Origin: Blastomussa wellsi
Taxonomy: Eukaryota > Cnidaria > Anthozoa > Scleractinia > Plerogyridae
Reading direction: 5' to 3'
Length of the DNA stretch: 64,000 bases
Assembly: GCA_947652115.1 (NCBI GenBank)
Contig: OX393570.1
Location: forward strand, 12,978,950 to 13,042,949
Shown here: positions 45,611 through 55,498 of the stretch, in pieces
Layout: the number at the start of each line of letters is the position of its first letter
Position numbering within the stretch: position 1 is the stretch's first letter
Made by a program: the position numbers and the translations under genes
The notes under the pieces: generated by a model
The model's input: only the letters and a program-made list of their open reading frames with translations
The model's database searches: none
What the model was told of the DNA's origin: nothing

Positions 45611-45895
45611 AACAAAAATATTTTTTGTTCATATAGATGATGGCGGTACAAGCAAACCTTCGGCCAACGCTCAACGAGAAAAATCTTGGCGCAATTTAAG
45701 CCGAGCGTGCAGTAAAACATATCACCTTTGATCTTAGCGACGCCAGCCCCAGCGAGACCCTGTATGTTTCGGTGCCCAAGCTGAATGAGAATGAGGTCCT
45801 CGTGCCCGGCTCGCTCTCACTGCTCTTCAACATCGACTTGTCTGGAGGTCACGCCAACAACTTCCTCGTTCAAAACGTAGCGCGCGCTCTGACCA

Positions 45896-45992
45896 ACACG
45901 CAACACGCGGGCACCATACTGCAGGACACGGTGGGGTATGACATCTTCAAGATCTGGGAAGACCTTTTCCTCTCACAGGAGGAGCGGGACAA
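45896..45992. repeat. 97-bp duplication, left copy
   Basis: Identical to 49347-49443 (ACACGCAACACGCGGGCACC at the start, AGGAGCGGGACAA at the end). It lies immediately left of the LINE poly(A) end. See the finding. Confidence 0.97.
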
Positions 45993-48900
45993 GATTTTTT
46001 TTTCTTTTTTTTTTAAATTTATTTCATATATATATTTATTATATATATAGCGACAATTTTAGGTAATAAACCTTGCAGATAGAATTCTATATCTGCTATA
46101 TTTTCACATGTGAGAAAAGCGATACGTCCAATCAGCTTCGCGTATAGCTTTCTTCACATGTGAAAAATATAACCAATCAGCATCAAGAGTAGAACGACCT
46201 AACCAATCAGAGCGCGGGAATTCAAATGGTTTCCAATGAGGTTGTGAAAACAACGCGCTGCAAGTTTGCAAGCTCTCGAAGACAGTTTATGTTTTGGCTA
46301 CAAATTTTGTACTTTTGAGAACTTTATGGAAAGGAAAGCCATCAGAAACACGCCAAGCAAAACCTTGAGAACACAGTTATGATATGGAAATGCTAAAATC
46401 ATTCTCCAGGCGGAGCGAAGACACACTAAATGTCGATAAGGGAAAGCCAAGAAATGAAAGACTTTCATTGTAGCTTTGATACAACGCAGCCGTGGACTTT
46501 CTAAGAAAATTCAAGCACTCTTGGGAACACCAGGGTAAAGTAAATATTTCACTTTTGAATATGGATTTACGTCGTAATTATTGTTTAATGAACCGACTCC
46601 TTGTGTTATCACAACTTTTGTTCAAAAATTCGCTAGTTGATTTGCGCGCAGTAGTTGATTCACTTATGGCGACGTTTCTGATGCGATAGCATGTATGAAC
46701 ACAGTGTGTTTTATACCGCTACCGATAAAGTTCTTGTTTACGATAGCTTTTCGTCGCCGTAATTTTTCTTTTCTATTTAAAAGAGATCTCGCTTGGAAAG
46801 CCATCAGAATGCATTTGCAGCTTTGTTTTCCTCGTAGCGCTGCGTTTAACTCTTTAATTATAGACTGGAAAAATCGCTTTAAGTTTACAATGGTTGAGTA
46901 CTCGTTATATATAATAAACAAATTACAGCATAGAAAGTGCTTTGTACGGATTATTATTCACTAGTCGCAAAACTTTGGAAAACTCACTGGTTCGCTGCGC
47001 TCACTCGTTCGTTTTCCAAAGTTTTGCAACTCGTGAATAAAAATCCGTACGTCGCACTTTCTATGAAGTAATCTATATTTATTCCTTACAAAACAATTAC
47101 TTAGTTACATTACTTACGATATATACAGGTTTTAACAAGGGCTTACATTACAGTACAATCAATTTAGGGAAATATAAGTGTAATACTATGCCTGCATATA
47201 TATGTATATACATAAATAAATAAATAAAAATAAAATGATATAAATAAAATAAATAAATAATTAACTATTAACCTAACAGAAAACAGTTTGCTCATTTCGA
47301 TTGTAAGAATTCCATTTTATTGCTCGTTCGTGCAATATATGTTTCTGTTTCATACTTGTTCTTGTTATAATTCCCACTACGACGTCTTCTAATGTTACAT
47401 GGATTTGTTCACTTTTTGCCACAGACCACTATAGAGAAAGGGCAGTGGTAGAGCAAATGAGTTAATGTTTCTGATTCATTTCTACAAAAGGTACATTCTT
47501 TGTTTGAAATTAAACCGATTTTGTAAAGCTTCACATTTGTATAAAGGATTCTATTCAGTACTTTAAACTGAAAGGCTCTCACGTAAGGTTCAAGAGCTAC
47601 TTTGTGAGGGAGCAAAAAGACTTGTTGCAGTTGTTTTTCTGACAGATTGAAATCTCTATGGAGAAGGTTGATTGCATGTGGTAGTTTAGCTTTTTTACTG
47701 ATGAGCAGTAAATAGTAATCCCTTGACTTCTTAGAATTCACACAAAATACCTCATCGCCGTTACCAGTTGAGAATGATGGTATAGTAGAAGATGGGGGTT
47801 TACTTGTGATATTGTTCTTCAAATGAGATGGAATGGAGTCCCGAAGGCCCGTCCAGATTAGAAAATTAGACTTTTCTATGTTCCTTGAAACAATCTCAAA
47901 AGACTCGATGTTGTTGCTACTTAAAAGAAGATCCCTCAAATACACTACTCCTGAAAGGAAGAAATTTTTATAAAAAAACTGGCTTGTCATCAATACGAAT
48001 ATCACGATTATTCCAAATAATATTGTCCCAGTCTTTTGAAGAAGCAAAGTCATCACGAAACTCTGACCACCATTTCAAAAGTTGAAAATAAAATAGTGAA
48101 GGCACCGAGAGGTCATTAACATCGTAATTACAGTTAAACAAAAACAGACCACCGAACCTTGTTAAAAGGTGAGAAAGATACCATTTCCAAGGACCTTCTG
48201 TAGCATTATATACTCTTTGTAGCCATGCCAAACGTAAAGATTTAACCATAGAATCTAGGTCAATCATTTTTAAACCACCTTTAGCATAATCGTTGATTGT
48301 AGAAAGACGAGTTACCTTATCAGTTCCATTCCACAGAAATTTGTAAACTAGTCGATTTAACTCTTTCACAATTTCGTCAGGAACAGGCATGAGAGAGCAT
48401 ATATAAACAAATTTTGGTATAACTAGGGATTTAATGACAGTCACCTTGCCGTAAAGTGATAAGCCTCTGCTTGACCACAGATTCAGAAGTTTTTTAATCT
48501 TGTCCAAATTTTCAATGAAGTTTTTCTCCCGAAGAAGGATTGGATCGTACGAAGTAATGTCAGCGAGGGTTGCTGTTGTGTCGTCTGCATACTGAAGCAG
48601 TTTGGTTTCTTGTCCATCAATTGAGATACCTCTTATAGATGTATTCTGCCTTACAGCGATTGCCATGATTTCTACAGCTAGTACAAAAAGGTAGGGGGAT
48701 AGTGGATCCCCTTGTCTCACCCCGCGCTCTAAATTGGGCCAAAATTGAAAGCTCTTAGGCCGTAGAAGAGAAAATTCCATTCAAGACTATCAAAGGCCTT
48801 ATGAAAGTCAATAAAAATCAGTAACCCGGGAATGTTTTTTGACAATGTAAAATCCATTAAATCAAAAATAGATCGTACAGTCTCGCCAATGTAACGAGCA

Positions 48901-49346
48901 TTGATGAATCCAGTTTGATTGTGATGAACAATAGCAGGTAAAACATTTTTTATTTTAGTGGCAATAACCTTGGACATTATTTTAACGTCTACATTTAACA
49001 ATGAAATTGGCCGCCAATTTTCTAGAAAGAGACGGTCTTTGCCTTTTTTTTCGATGAGAGTTATCACTGCCTGCCTCTGAGAACCCGCTAATTCACCCTT
49101 TTCGAAACATTCATTGACGCAATTAATAAAGGGTTCTTCAATTAAGGACCAACACTTTTTGTAAAATTCAATCGGGATCCCATCACACCCGGGCGATTTG
49201 TTATTCTGAAATGAATCAAGGATAGTTTTACACTCCTCAAGATGGATTTTACCTTCGCACAAATCTTTCTGTTCATCCTTAAGTTTAGGGATGTTCAAGA
49301 TCATCAGAAAAGACTCAATAGCGTCATTATTCAAACTTTTGTTCCT
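45993..49346 (-). mobile_element. L1-like LINE inserted in the Polinton capsid gene
   Basis: Minus-strand element whose 3' end (T-rich 45995-46018, then TATATA) abuts one 97-bp copy and whose truncated 5' end abuts the other. ORF2 text: ENWRPISLLNVDVKIMSKV, LIFIDFHKAFDSLEWNF, RGVRQGDPLSPYLF, LLQYADDTTATL, LVYKFLWNGTDK and a zinc-like CTFCRNESETLTHLLYHC. The FIDFHKAFD and YADD catalytic residues are intact, but deletions near 48740 and 48565 and a frameshift near 47990 kill it. A hairpin element sits in its 3' UTR (46046-47085). Confidence 0.93.
46929..47065. repeat. 137-bp palindrome in the LINE 3' UTR
   Basis: CATAGAAAGTGC at 46929 pairs with GCACTTTCTATG at 47054-47065. Inner arms GTACGGATTATTATTCAC and GTGAATAAAAATCCGTAC, then CAAAACTTTGGAAAAC and GTTTTCCAAAGTTTTG, complete a long stem around TCGCTGCGCTCA. 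It may be one end of a larger non-autonomous DNA element (46046-47085). Confidence 0.9.
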
Positions 49347-49443
49347 ACACGCAACACGCGGGCACCATACTGCAGGACACGGTGGGGTATGACATCTTCA
49401 AGATCTGGGAAGACCTTTTCCTCTCACAGGAGGAGCGGGACAA
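49347..49443. repeat. 97-bp duplication, right copy
   Basis: The copy that continues into intact capsid text (GACAACATGCTGCTGG). Identical to 45896-45992 by eye. Confidence 0.97.
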
Positions 49444-50317
49444 CATGCTGCTGGACGGCATTCAGAGTGAGGACCTTTGCAAGATCCGCTCAAACGCTGG
49501 GGATAAGAAAACCATGGGTATTGCCACGGAAAAAGTGCTGAACAATGTTTTCGGAACGAAATACCGAATCAGACTAGACCACCAGATTCTGACCGACCAC
49601 ATAGTCTTTTACCCCCAAGCTCTTTACAACGATCTCATGTTTGAGTTGACACTTGTGCCAGCCTCACAGGTTGTCAAAGGCTCTGACCCAACAAAACTGA
49701 AATACACGCTGACCAACATCCAGCACAAGTATGAAATGATCAGAAGCAAGACTCTGGCTGACAATGCACACAGTGTTTATTCCGCTGGCAAGGAATTCAT
49801 GTACTATCACGTGATGCGGGCTGAAGTGGTCACCTTTGCAAAAGGCATGGAAACAAGGATTAACCTCAGAGTCAACCCTCAGAGAAGGTTCCTTAAAGGC
49901 ATCTTTCTTCTCTTTGTTTAGCCATATGTTGCTGGCACCAGGAATTCAGAAAAGTGCCTCAACCCTGACCTGACAAAAGTCAGCGTTACCGTGAACGGCT
50001 CACCCAACATGCTGTACAACAACAGCATCGAAGGCAAGGACATTTGGGAGGAAGCCATCTGCTTCTTTGAATCTGACGAAGTTCTACACCGATGACAAAT
50101 TCGGGCTTTTGATCGATTTGCGCTCAATGGCAGATCAGTCTATGCATGGCAGTGGCACGTGCCTCGTGAACACCAAAGACAGGGTCCAGCTTGAGCTCGA
50201 GAGGAACGCCAGTGGATCAGGCAATGAGAACTGCCACGTTTTTGTTATCAGTGACTCGCAGATGAATATTAGGAATATTGGGGCAGCAATTAGAATCTGT
50301 GCAATACTGATATAGAA

Positions 50318-50670
50318 ATGGACCCCAGAAACATACCGTTCAGCGCTCTTGTTATTGGCCTGACTAATTCAGGCAAATCAGGGTGTGTGGTGGACCAGCT
50401 CTGTGGCCCTTTCTGTGGCAAGTTCAACTACATCAGGCTACAAACGTGTGGGTGCTCACCCAAAAGATGGCGAGCATCACAGCTTCTTTCCGCGAAAACG
50501 TAGCTGCAATTGTGCTTTTTTACAATCCCTCATGGGAGACTTTGAAAGCGGTTTTTGAAGATTATGCTGGCAAACTTTCTCAAAATGAGTCAAAGAATAT
50601 ATTTCGATGTTGAAAAAAAATAAGTTTTCATTCCTTGTGTTCTCACTTCGGCACCCTTACGGAATAAAAT
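50318..50670 (+). pseudogene. Polinton packaging ATPase (FtsK/HerA-A32 type), internally deleted
   Basis: Starts MDPRNIPFSALVIGLTNSGKSG with an intact Walker A (GLTNSGKS) at residues 14-21. At about 50440 the text jumps from GKFNYI to TNVWVLTQKMASITASFREN, a later block of the family, with a frame change, then IVLFYNPSWETLKAVFEDYAGKLS. The region that should carry Walker B (hydrophobic strand plus DD) is gone. Expected length is about 220-250 aa against about 110 here. It starts right after the capsid stop. The protein packages DNA in the family; this copy cannot hydrolyse ATP. Confidence 0.8.
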
Positions 50671-50691
50671 TGAAACTCAATTTAAAAGTTA

Positions 50692-51237
50692 ATGACAACC
50701 CCATCAACGAGCGCAAACTGGGTAGCAACCGAAGATTCCATAATGACCGACATTTTGACCTCTCTTGAAGCTGAGCCAATGAGCGCGCCCGCCAATGTCT
50801 TAGCAGTAGCTTCGACGCAGCCCGATATTCCTGCTCTCCGTGAGCAGCTGTCAACACCTGTTTCATCGGGCAAGACCAAAGAGACAATAGGTGTGCAGTT
50901 GACTCACGAACAGGTTAAGCGATTAAAAAGGTATGAGGCATATGTGAGCTCAAAAGCGAACGATACTCAGGTAGATAGCTTTCGCACATTTGCATCAAAA
51001 ATAGTTGGTAATTTTTTACCAATCAAAGATGTTGAAGCTTTGCAAAATGAGCTTAAAAATGACTACATAATAGCCAAAGAGCTGTCCAACCTTGCTGGCA
51101 ACCTTTCTTTGAGGTGTGGCAGGCTACTCGCTGTTGCCAACGTGGCGCTGGTTATCGCAAAACACATCGATTTCGAAAGTACAAAGAAAATTGCAAGCGA
51201 GCTCACCAATGAGGATTACACAGCAACTGCTGAATAA
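50692..51237 (+). CDS. intact 181-aa Polinton protein, unknown function
   Basis: One of the few Polinton genes in the window without a break. Composition: a Ser/Thr/Ala/Pro-rich first 65 residues, then helical text (VQLTHEQVKRLKRYEAYVSS, TFASKIVGNFLPIKDVEALQ, LAGNLSLRCGRLLAVANVAL). No membrane segment, no Cys motif. It follows the ATPase and precedes two small membrane-protein genes, all on +. I do not recognise the family. Its late-gene position suggests a virion or assembly role, an inference. Confidence 0.65.
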   Translation: MTTPSTSANWVATEDSIMTDILTSLEAEPMSAPANVLAVASTQPDIPALREQLSTPVSSGKTKETIGVQLTHEQVKRLKRYEAYVSSKANDTQVDSFRTFASKIVGNFLPIKDVEALQNELKNDYIIAKELSNLAGNLSLRCGRLLAVANVALVIAKHIDFESTKKIASELTNEDYTATAE

Positions 51238-51312
51238 TTATTCAGAAATAGTCAGCAATTCCTCACAAAAAATTATTTTCTCAGTTAAATATATTTCTGT
51301 TTTCATGTAACT

Positions 51313-51818
51313 ATGGCTGAAGAACAGCAACAGCAACTGTCCGCTCAAGCAATCTCTGAACCACAGGAAAGCCAAGTAACTTCACCAACTCTGGCAACAA
51401 CGCCTGCCAAAAATCCCAAGCAAGTGGCTGCTGGCAAACTCACGGCTTGGAAAACAAGGCAGGCCCGCGAAGCAGAGAAAAAAACTTATCTTGAGGCTTC
51501 TGCCATAATTGCAAGAGAGAAGGAAAAAAATCTGCGCCTGCTCCTGAGCCGGTTCCAGAGACCGCACCAGAGCCCGCTGCAGCTGATTCAAAAGTTTCAA
51601 ATGGTCTCAGCACAACCCAATGGATCTCTATCATTGGAATTGGCGCTACGCTTGTTACGACTTATGTCAAGCGCGAAGACATAAAAGCCTATTTAAGAAA
51701 GGAACCGGTCACTGCACCGGCACCTGCACCGGAACCCGTGCCACAGGTGAGGATGCAAGCATCTCTGCAGCCATCAAGAATACCGCAGCCCAACCAAGGC
51801 ATTCACCTGATGGATTAG
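51313..51818 (+). pseudogene. Polinton Pro/Ala-rich single-membrane-span protein, one frameshift
   Basis: The first frame from ATG 51313 gives MAEEQQQQLSAQAISEPQES and a Lys/Arg/Glu-rich helix. A seven-A run at about 51523-51529 shifts the frame. In the right frame the text goes on as APAPEPVPETAPEPAAADSK, a hydrophobic span WISIIGIGATLVTTYV, KREDIKAYLRKEPV and a second Pro repeat, stopping at TAG 51818. The product would be about 168 aa. Function unknown; a small anchored protein. Confidence 0.6.
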
Positions 51819-51848
51819 CCAGAGCTGAAATTCATTTGAATTTATTTT

Positions 51849-52037
51849 ATGATGTTGTATAACAAAATGTGGAAAGTACCAGACTTCCAACAGTTAGCAA
51901 TAAGCATTGCAGCCGTTTCAGGCATTGGCTTAATTTGGGGGGCATTCACATACAATTGCCTTAAAACTATCTTTTGGATTGCCAAAAATCCTGATCATTT
52001 CAAAGAAGTATTTGAGGAGGAAGAAGGCCAGGAATAA
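51849..52037 (+). CDS. intact small membrane protein (62 aa), Polinton
   Basis: Reads MMLYNKMWKVPDFQQLAISI, a hydrophobic span ISIAAVSGIGLIWGAFTYN, and an acidic tail FEEEEGQE. One predicted transmembrane helix. It lies 30 bp after the preceding gene on the same strand. No homologue known to me. Confidence 0.55.
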   Translation: MMLYNKMWKVPDFQQLAISIAAVSGIGLIWGAFTYNCLKTIFWIAKNPDHFKEVFEEEEGQE

Positions 52038-52199
52038 TTTCAATTAAATATTATTTCTCTTCTCTGTAACCAACATGTCCGACAACAAGCTCGTAGTAGC
52101 GCTTAATTACAGGAATGGCTCCAGGCTCGGAATGCACTGGGAATGAGTTTGGTTAGTTAAATTAGACCACAAAATCACCCTGGGTAAGGCTATTAAAAC

Positions 52200-52330
52200 T
52201 CTGTGGTTAGCCTACTAAGCAATCCGTTTAGCCTACTGAGCACTGCGGTTAGCCTATTAAGCAATCCGGTTAGCCTACTATAGCACTCCGGTTAGCCTAC
52301 TTAGCACTGCGGTTATGCGGTTAGCTCTCA
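52200..52330. repeat. 22-bp-period tandem repeat
   Basis: Six units of the form CGGTTAGCCTACTWAGCAMT, in which AAGCAATCC and GAGCACTGC/TAGCACTCC units tend to alternate, as in a two-unit higher-order repeat. It ends at GCGGTTAGCTCTC. Confidence 0.92.
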
Positions 52331-52384
52331 AGAATAGTAACGGTAACACAATAAATTCTTAAAATTTTCAGGGTTTGGCAGCCG

Positions 52385-52458
52385 TTCCTCGGTAGTGTAG
52401 TGGTTAGTGTGAATAGCTCGTGATCCGAGTGACCCGGGATCGATTCCACCTCTGTGCT
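52385..52458 (+). other. tRNA-like sequence (Asp-type A box), pseudo-tRNA or SINE head
   Basis: TCCTCGGTAGTGTAGTGGTTAG resembles the 5' half of tRNA-Asp, and GGATCGATTCC resembles a B box. They are spaced about 45 bases apart as in tRNA. The anticodon arm (CTCGTGATCCGAG) does not leave a normal seven-base loop and the acceptor 3' strand does not pair, so I call it tRNA-derived. Confidence 0.6.
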
Positions 52459-52808
52459 TTTATAATTGACTTTGTTTTTTTCCCTTTATTAGACGAAAAA
52501 ATCAAAGTCTAAAAAAATGTCCCAGAGCCATTTCTGCATTTAACACCATGTAAGCTCGTGAAAACAGTCATGGATGCCACCCTTACCGGCCTTGCTGCTG
52601 GCATAGGCTGGGTTTCCAAAAAAACGTTCAAGAAAAGTTTTACAGGTGATCCTTCTAATTCTATCAAAAACTACGCAATATTCACAGCTGTAATGTGCTC
52701 AAACAGTACCTTGAGGACCAGAAAAACCTTCCCACCAACGCCTAAAATTCTGTATTTGAAAATACCTCTGATAATATATAATCACAAAGCATAGCAAGTA
52801 TCGTGATT

Positions 52809-53220
52809 ATGGTTGGCGGGACTCTCCTGAACTCATCGGCTTTTATTTGTGGTAATTATCTCGCGAGGGCTTTTGGGGGGCGGTGACAAAGCAGCACAAG
52901 AAGAAAAAAATGTGCCATGATAAAGCTCTCGAGGCGTATCAAGCTGCGTATGCAAAATACACACCTGACTGCACAAAACTTCTCGACTGGATTGCGACGA
53001 ACACACAAATAAAGGAGGAGGCCAAGCAGAACTTCACCAACACTGACTACGCCTTCAAACTCTACAACCAGGCGCATCCTGAAGAACGAATGATATCTCC
53101 CAAGGGCCCAAGTTCTCTGATTTCTATCAGCCAAGCGAGCAGCAGAAAAATGGTGAACTTCATGTTGGTGGGCGCCTGGGGTGCTCGCTCTGGGCTACGC
53201 AGCTTTCCGGTTCCTTTAAA
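52809..53220 (+). pseudogene. Polinton small helical protein with membrane ends, frameshifted
   Basis: From ATG 52809, MVGGTLLNSSAFICGNYLAR is open and then shifts frame near 52880. The next frame reads ALEAYQAAYAKYTPDCTKLL, IKEEAKQNFTNTDYAFKLYN. Another shift near 53100 gives FYQPSEQQKNGELHVGG with a hydrophobic end before 53220. The expected product is about 135 aa with a helical hairpin and a C-terminal hydrophobic segment. Directly upstream of the integrase gene. Confidence 0.5.
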
Positions 53221-53248
53221 CTTTTTAACTCCTTACTTATATAGCGCG

Positions 53249-54140
53249 ATGAATGCCAAACTCGTAAAGATATACTACGGCTCTGGGGGATATTGGAAAG
53301 GCATTGCCGCTATCAAAAAATTATCCGAAGCCACCAAGGTACCACAAGACACCGCAAAAACGTGGCTGGTCAAGCAAGCCCTCTGGCAGATATACCTGCC
53401 CGCTCCGAGGCGCATTCCTCGACCAAAATTCGTCGTGTCCACACCCAATGAGGTCCGCCAAGCCCCGTGGGCGCAAAGTTTTCAAATACGTGCTGACCGT
53501 TGTCGACGTGGCCAGCCGCTTCAAAGAGGCCGAACCCTTGATTCTGATGAGGTCGCCCAGGCCTTTCGGAAGATTTACAAGCGTGCGCCTCTCAAATTGC
53601 CTCAACTGCTGCAAGTTGACCCCAGGCGCGAATTCATGGGTGCTGTTACAAAACACATGGAAAATCACAAAACCTATATTCACCTCGACCAGGCCATTGT
53701 TGAACGTTTCAACGCACCCTTGCCGAGCGCTTGTTCAGGCACCAGTACGCCATGGAAATGCAACTCCCTGAGGGCCAGCGGTCCACTGCGTGGGTGAAAA
53801 GGCTTCCTGAAGTAGTTTTGGCTTTAAACAACGAAGTGACAAGCCTTACCGGCAAGAAATCAAAGAAAAAGCTGTTTATGCAAGGCCATCGACATTTTAT
53901 TCAAGGCCTGTTGGAAAAAGGGAAAAATCCTCCCCTCTCTTGTCCAAGTTCATTATCTCTACCAACCGGGTGAGCTTGAAGGTGGTGTAAAAAGAGCCAC
54001 AGATCCAATCTGGTTGTTGAAAGTTTACAACATTGAAACATCTTTTACCAACCAACCCGTTCTCTACTATTTGCACGATGGGCGTGAAGAGCTGCTGGTT
54101 GTCCCTCCAAACACACAGTTACCCCCCAAGCAACTCTAAC
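53249..54140 (+). pseudogene. Polinton retroviral-type integrase, catalytic core partly deleted
   Basis: ATG 53249 opens MNAKLVKIYYGSGGYWKGIA, then LSEATKVPQDTAKTWLVKQA, a helix-turn-helix-like N-domain. At about 53455 the text runs directly into RGRKVFKYVLTVVDVASRF with a frame change. The short stretch that should hold the first catalytic Asp (QADLLFLP-like) is absent. LPQLLQVDPRREFMG keeps the second Asp and DQAIVERFN the Glu. Later frames read VKRLPEVVLALNNEVTSLTG and, to the end, NIETSFTNQPVLYYLHDGRE, ELLVVPPNTQ. At least four frame changes. It meets the polymerase gene tail to tail. Confidence 0.82.
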
Positions 54141-54199
54141 AAAATGCTGACAAATCAACATCTGCCAATAAAGCTTCTATTTGAGCTGCTGACACCCCG

Positions 54200-54395
54200 A
54201 TCAACTCTGGCATTTCTTTGATTTCAAAATCTGTCAAAGCATCTAACCCACCGGGCAACTCTGGCATTTCTTTGATTTCAACATCTGTCAAAGCATCTAA
54301 CCCACCGGGCAACTCTGGCATTTCTTTGATTTCAACATCTGTCAAAGCATCTAACCTCCTGCCCCCGAGCAACTCTAACATTTCTTTGATTTGAA
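54200..54395 (-). repeat. 54-bp coding tandem repeat at the polymerase C-terminus
   Basis: Three near-identical 54-bp units and a diverged fourth, in frame. The unit on the protein level is LDALTDVEIKEMPELPGG. The first unit reads DVQIKEMLELLGGRR, the last DFEIKEMPELIGVS. Because units are multiples of three, the frame stays open through all of them. Confidence 0.93.
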
Positions 54396-54924
54396 CATCT
54401 GTATACAAAGGCCTGATGTACCCAGTTTCATAACTGTATGGATCCCCTATCCAGCATTTTGAATCAAACGCGGACAGCGAAATCTTGTTTACATGCATGC
54501 CATAGATCTCATGCCCCTCACTTCGAAGAATGTTCATTCCGTGCCATAACTGTTTCGCACCTAAAAGCGTTTCCTTGTACTGTTCATGCATTATTTGTTT
54601 CTTGACAACACACTTTTTTACGCCCTTCACTTTTTTGATGTTTTTTCGTCCGCCCTCAGAATCAAGTACATTTTCAGCCTCAGCCACACGCACTCTGCGA
54701 TCGGCGTTCCGGCACATTCATCTTTCATCTTGCCCAAGGCCTTTTTGTTGGCGTTTGAGTGTAGTGGATGCTCCTTCGGGTAATCGCTCGTATCATAAAG
54801 AAATTTGTTTTTTTCAATGTCTTTTTGGACGTCATCCGTTTCTATCTTAAGCAGAAGGCTGTCGGTATCTGTGTACAAGAGCTCACACTTTTCATCGTAT
54901 TGCTTTTTCAGATTGTTGTATCGG

Positions 54925-55498
54925 GACCCGATATATATATATGATTATATCCGGACCCAAGCGATCTATCAAAATCACTGATCATTTCACCTGTACCTCA
55001 GCCAATGCCATCTACTGTATAACTTTTACTCTTTGCAAAGAGTTATACATCGGCGAAACAGGGAGACAACTTGGTGACCAATTCCGAGAACACCTTCGTG
55101 ATGTAGAGAAAGACGACAAAAATGTATCGAAACCGGTCGCGAGACACTTCAATCTCCCAAATCATTCTAAGCAACATATGGCAGTCTGCGGCCTTTCCCT
55201 TCACCAAGGAAACACGGAAAGCCGTAAAACTCTGGAAAAAAAATTTATTTTTCAAATCGGCACTCTTAATCCTCACGGTATCAACAAACGCTTTTCATTC
55301 AACTAATTTATTTTGAAGTTTTCACGTTACCAGGCACCAGCCAATAGCGAAGCTCCATCTTTCTGTATATAAACAACACACGACGCACAATTCCTTGATT
55401 CGCTCCGACTAAGGGCTAACGCTCGAAAACGTCAGCTCTTGAATCTCTTTATGGTGGCCAATTGACATTATCAACCCAGTTGATAAAACCAAATTATA
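54925..55498 (+). mobile_element. Penelope-like GIY-YIG fragment inside the polymerase gene
   Basis: + strand text SGPKRSIKITDHFTC, then FTLCKELYIGETGRQLGDQF and PVARHFNLPNHSKQHM, ending IGTLNPHGINKRFSFN, followed by the 3' tail with TCAACCCAGTTGATAA. It is the reverse complement relative of 9937-10500. Open for 121 codons. The polymerase reads up to MYDFF on one side and YNNLKKQYDE on the other. A TTGTA word at both borders is a possible short duplication. Its left end has an extra palindromic TCGGGACCCGA. Confidence 0.88.

Larger units (their letters stand above)
45637..50315 (+). pseudogene. Polinton major capsid protein (hexon-like), split by a LINE
   Basis: Begins ATGATGGCG at 45637 and reads ETLYVSVPKLNENEVLVPGS, then FNIDLSGGHANNFLV. 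The frame is cut at 45992 by a LINE, resumes at 49347 and runs to 49921 (NNVFGTKYRIRLDHQI, FYPQALYNDLMFELTLVPAS). A TAG at 49919, a further shift near 50080 (FYTDDKFGLLIDLRSMADQS) and a late shift complete it at about 50310. Without the LINE the product would be about 440 aa, somewhat shorter than double jelly-roll capsids. Identification is from wording typical of Polinton capsids. An in-frame TAA near 45700 is a further defect. Confidence 0.75.
52075..52800 (+). pseudogene. Polinton small gene(s) interrupted by a 0.4-kb repeat block
   Basis: An ATG at 52075 opens MSDNKLVVALNYRNGSRLGM and stops after 23 codons, where a foreign-looking block (22-bp repeats, tRNA-like sequence) begins. Coding-like text returns near 52558: MDATLTGLAAGIGWVSKKTF then FTGDPSNSIKNYAIFTAVMC and a frame decay. 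The two parts may be two genes or one split gene. The second has a weak hydrophobic Gly/Ala segment. Functions unknown. Confidence 0.4.
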
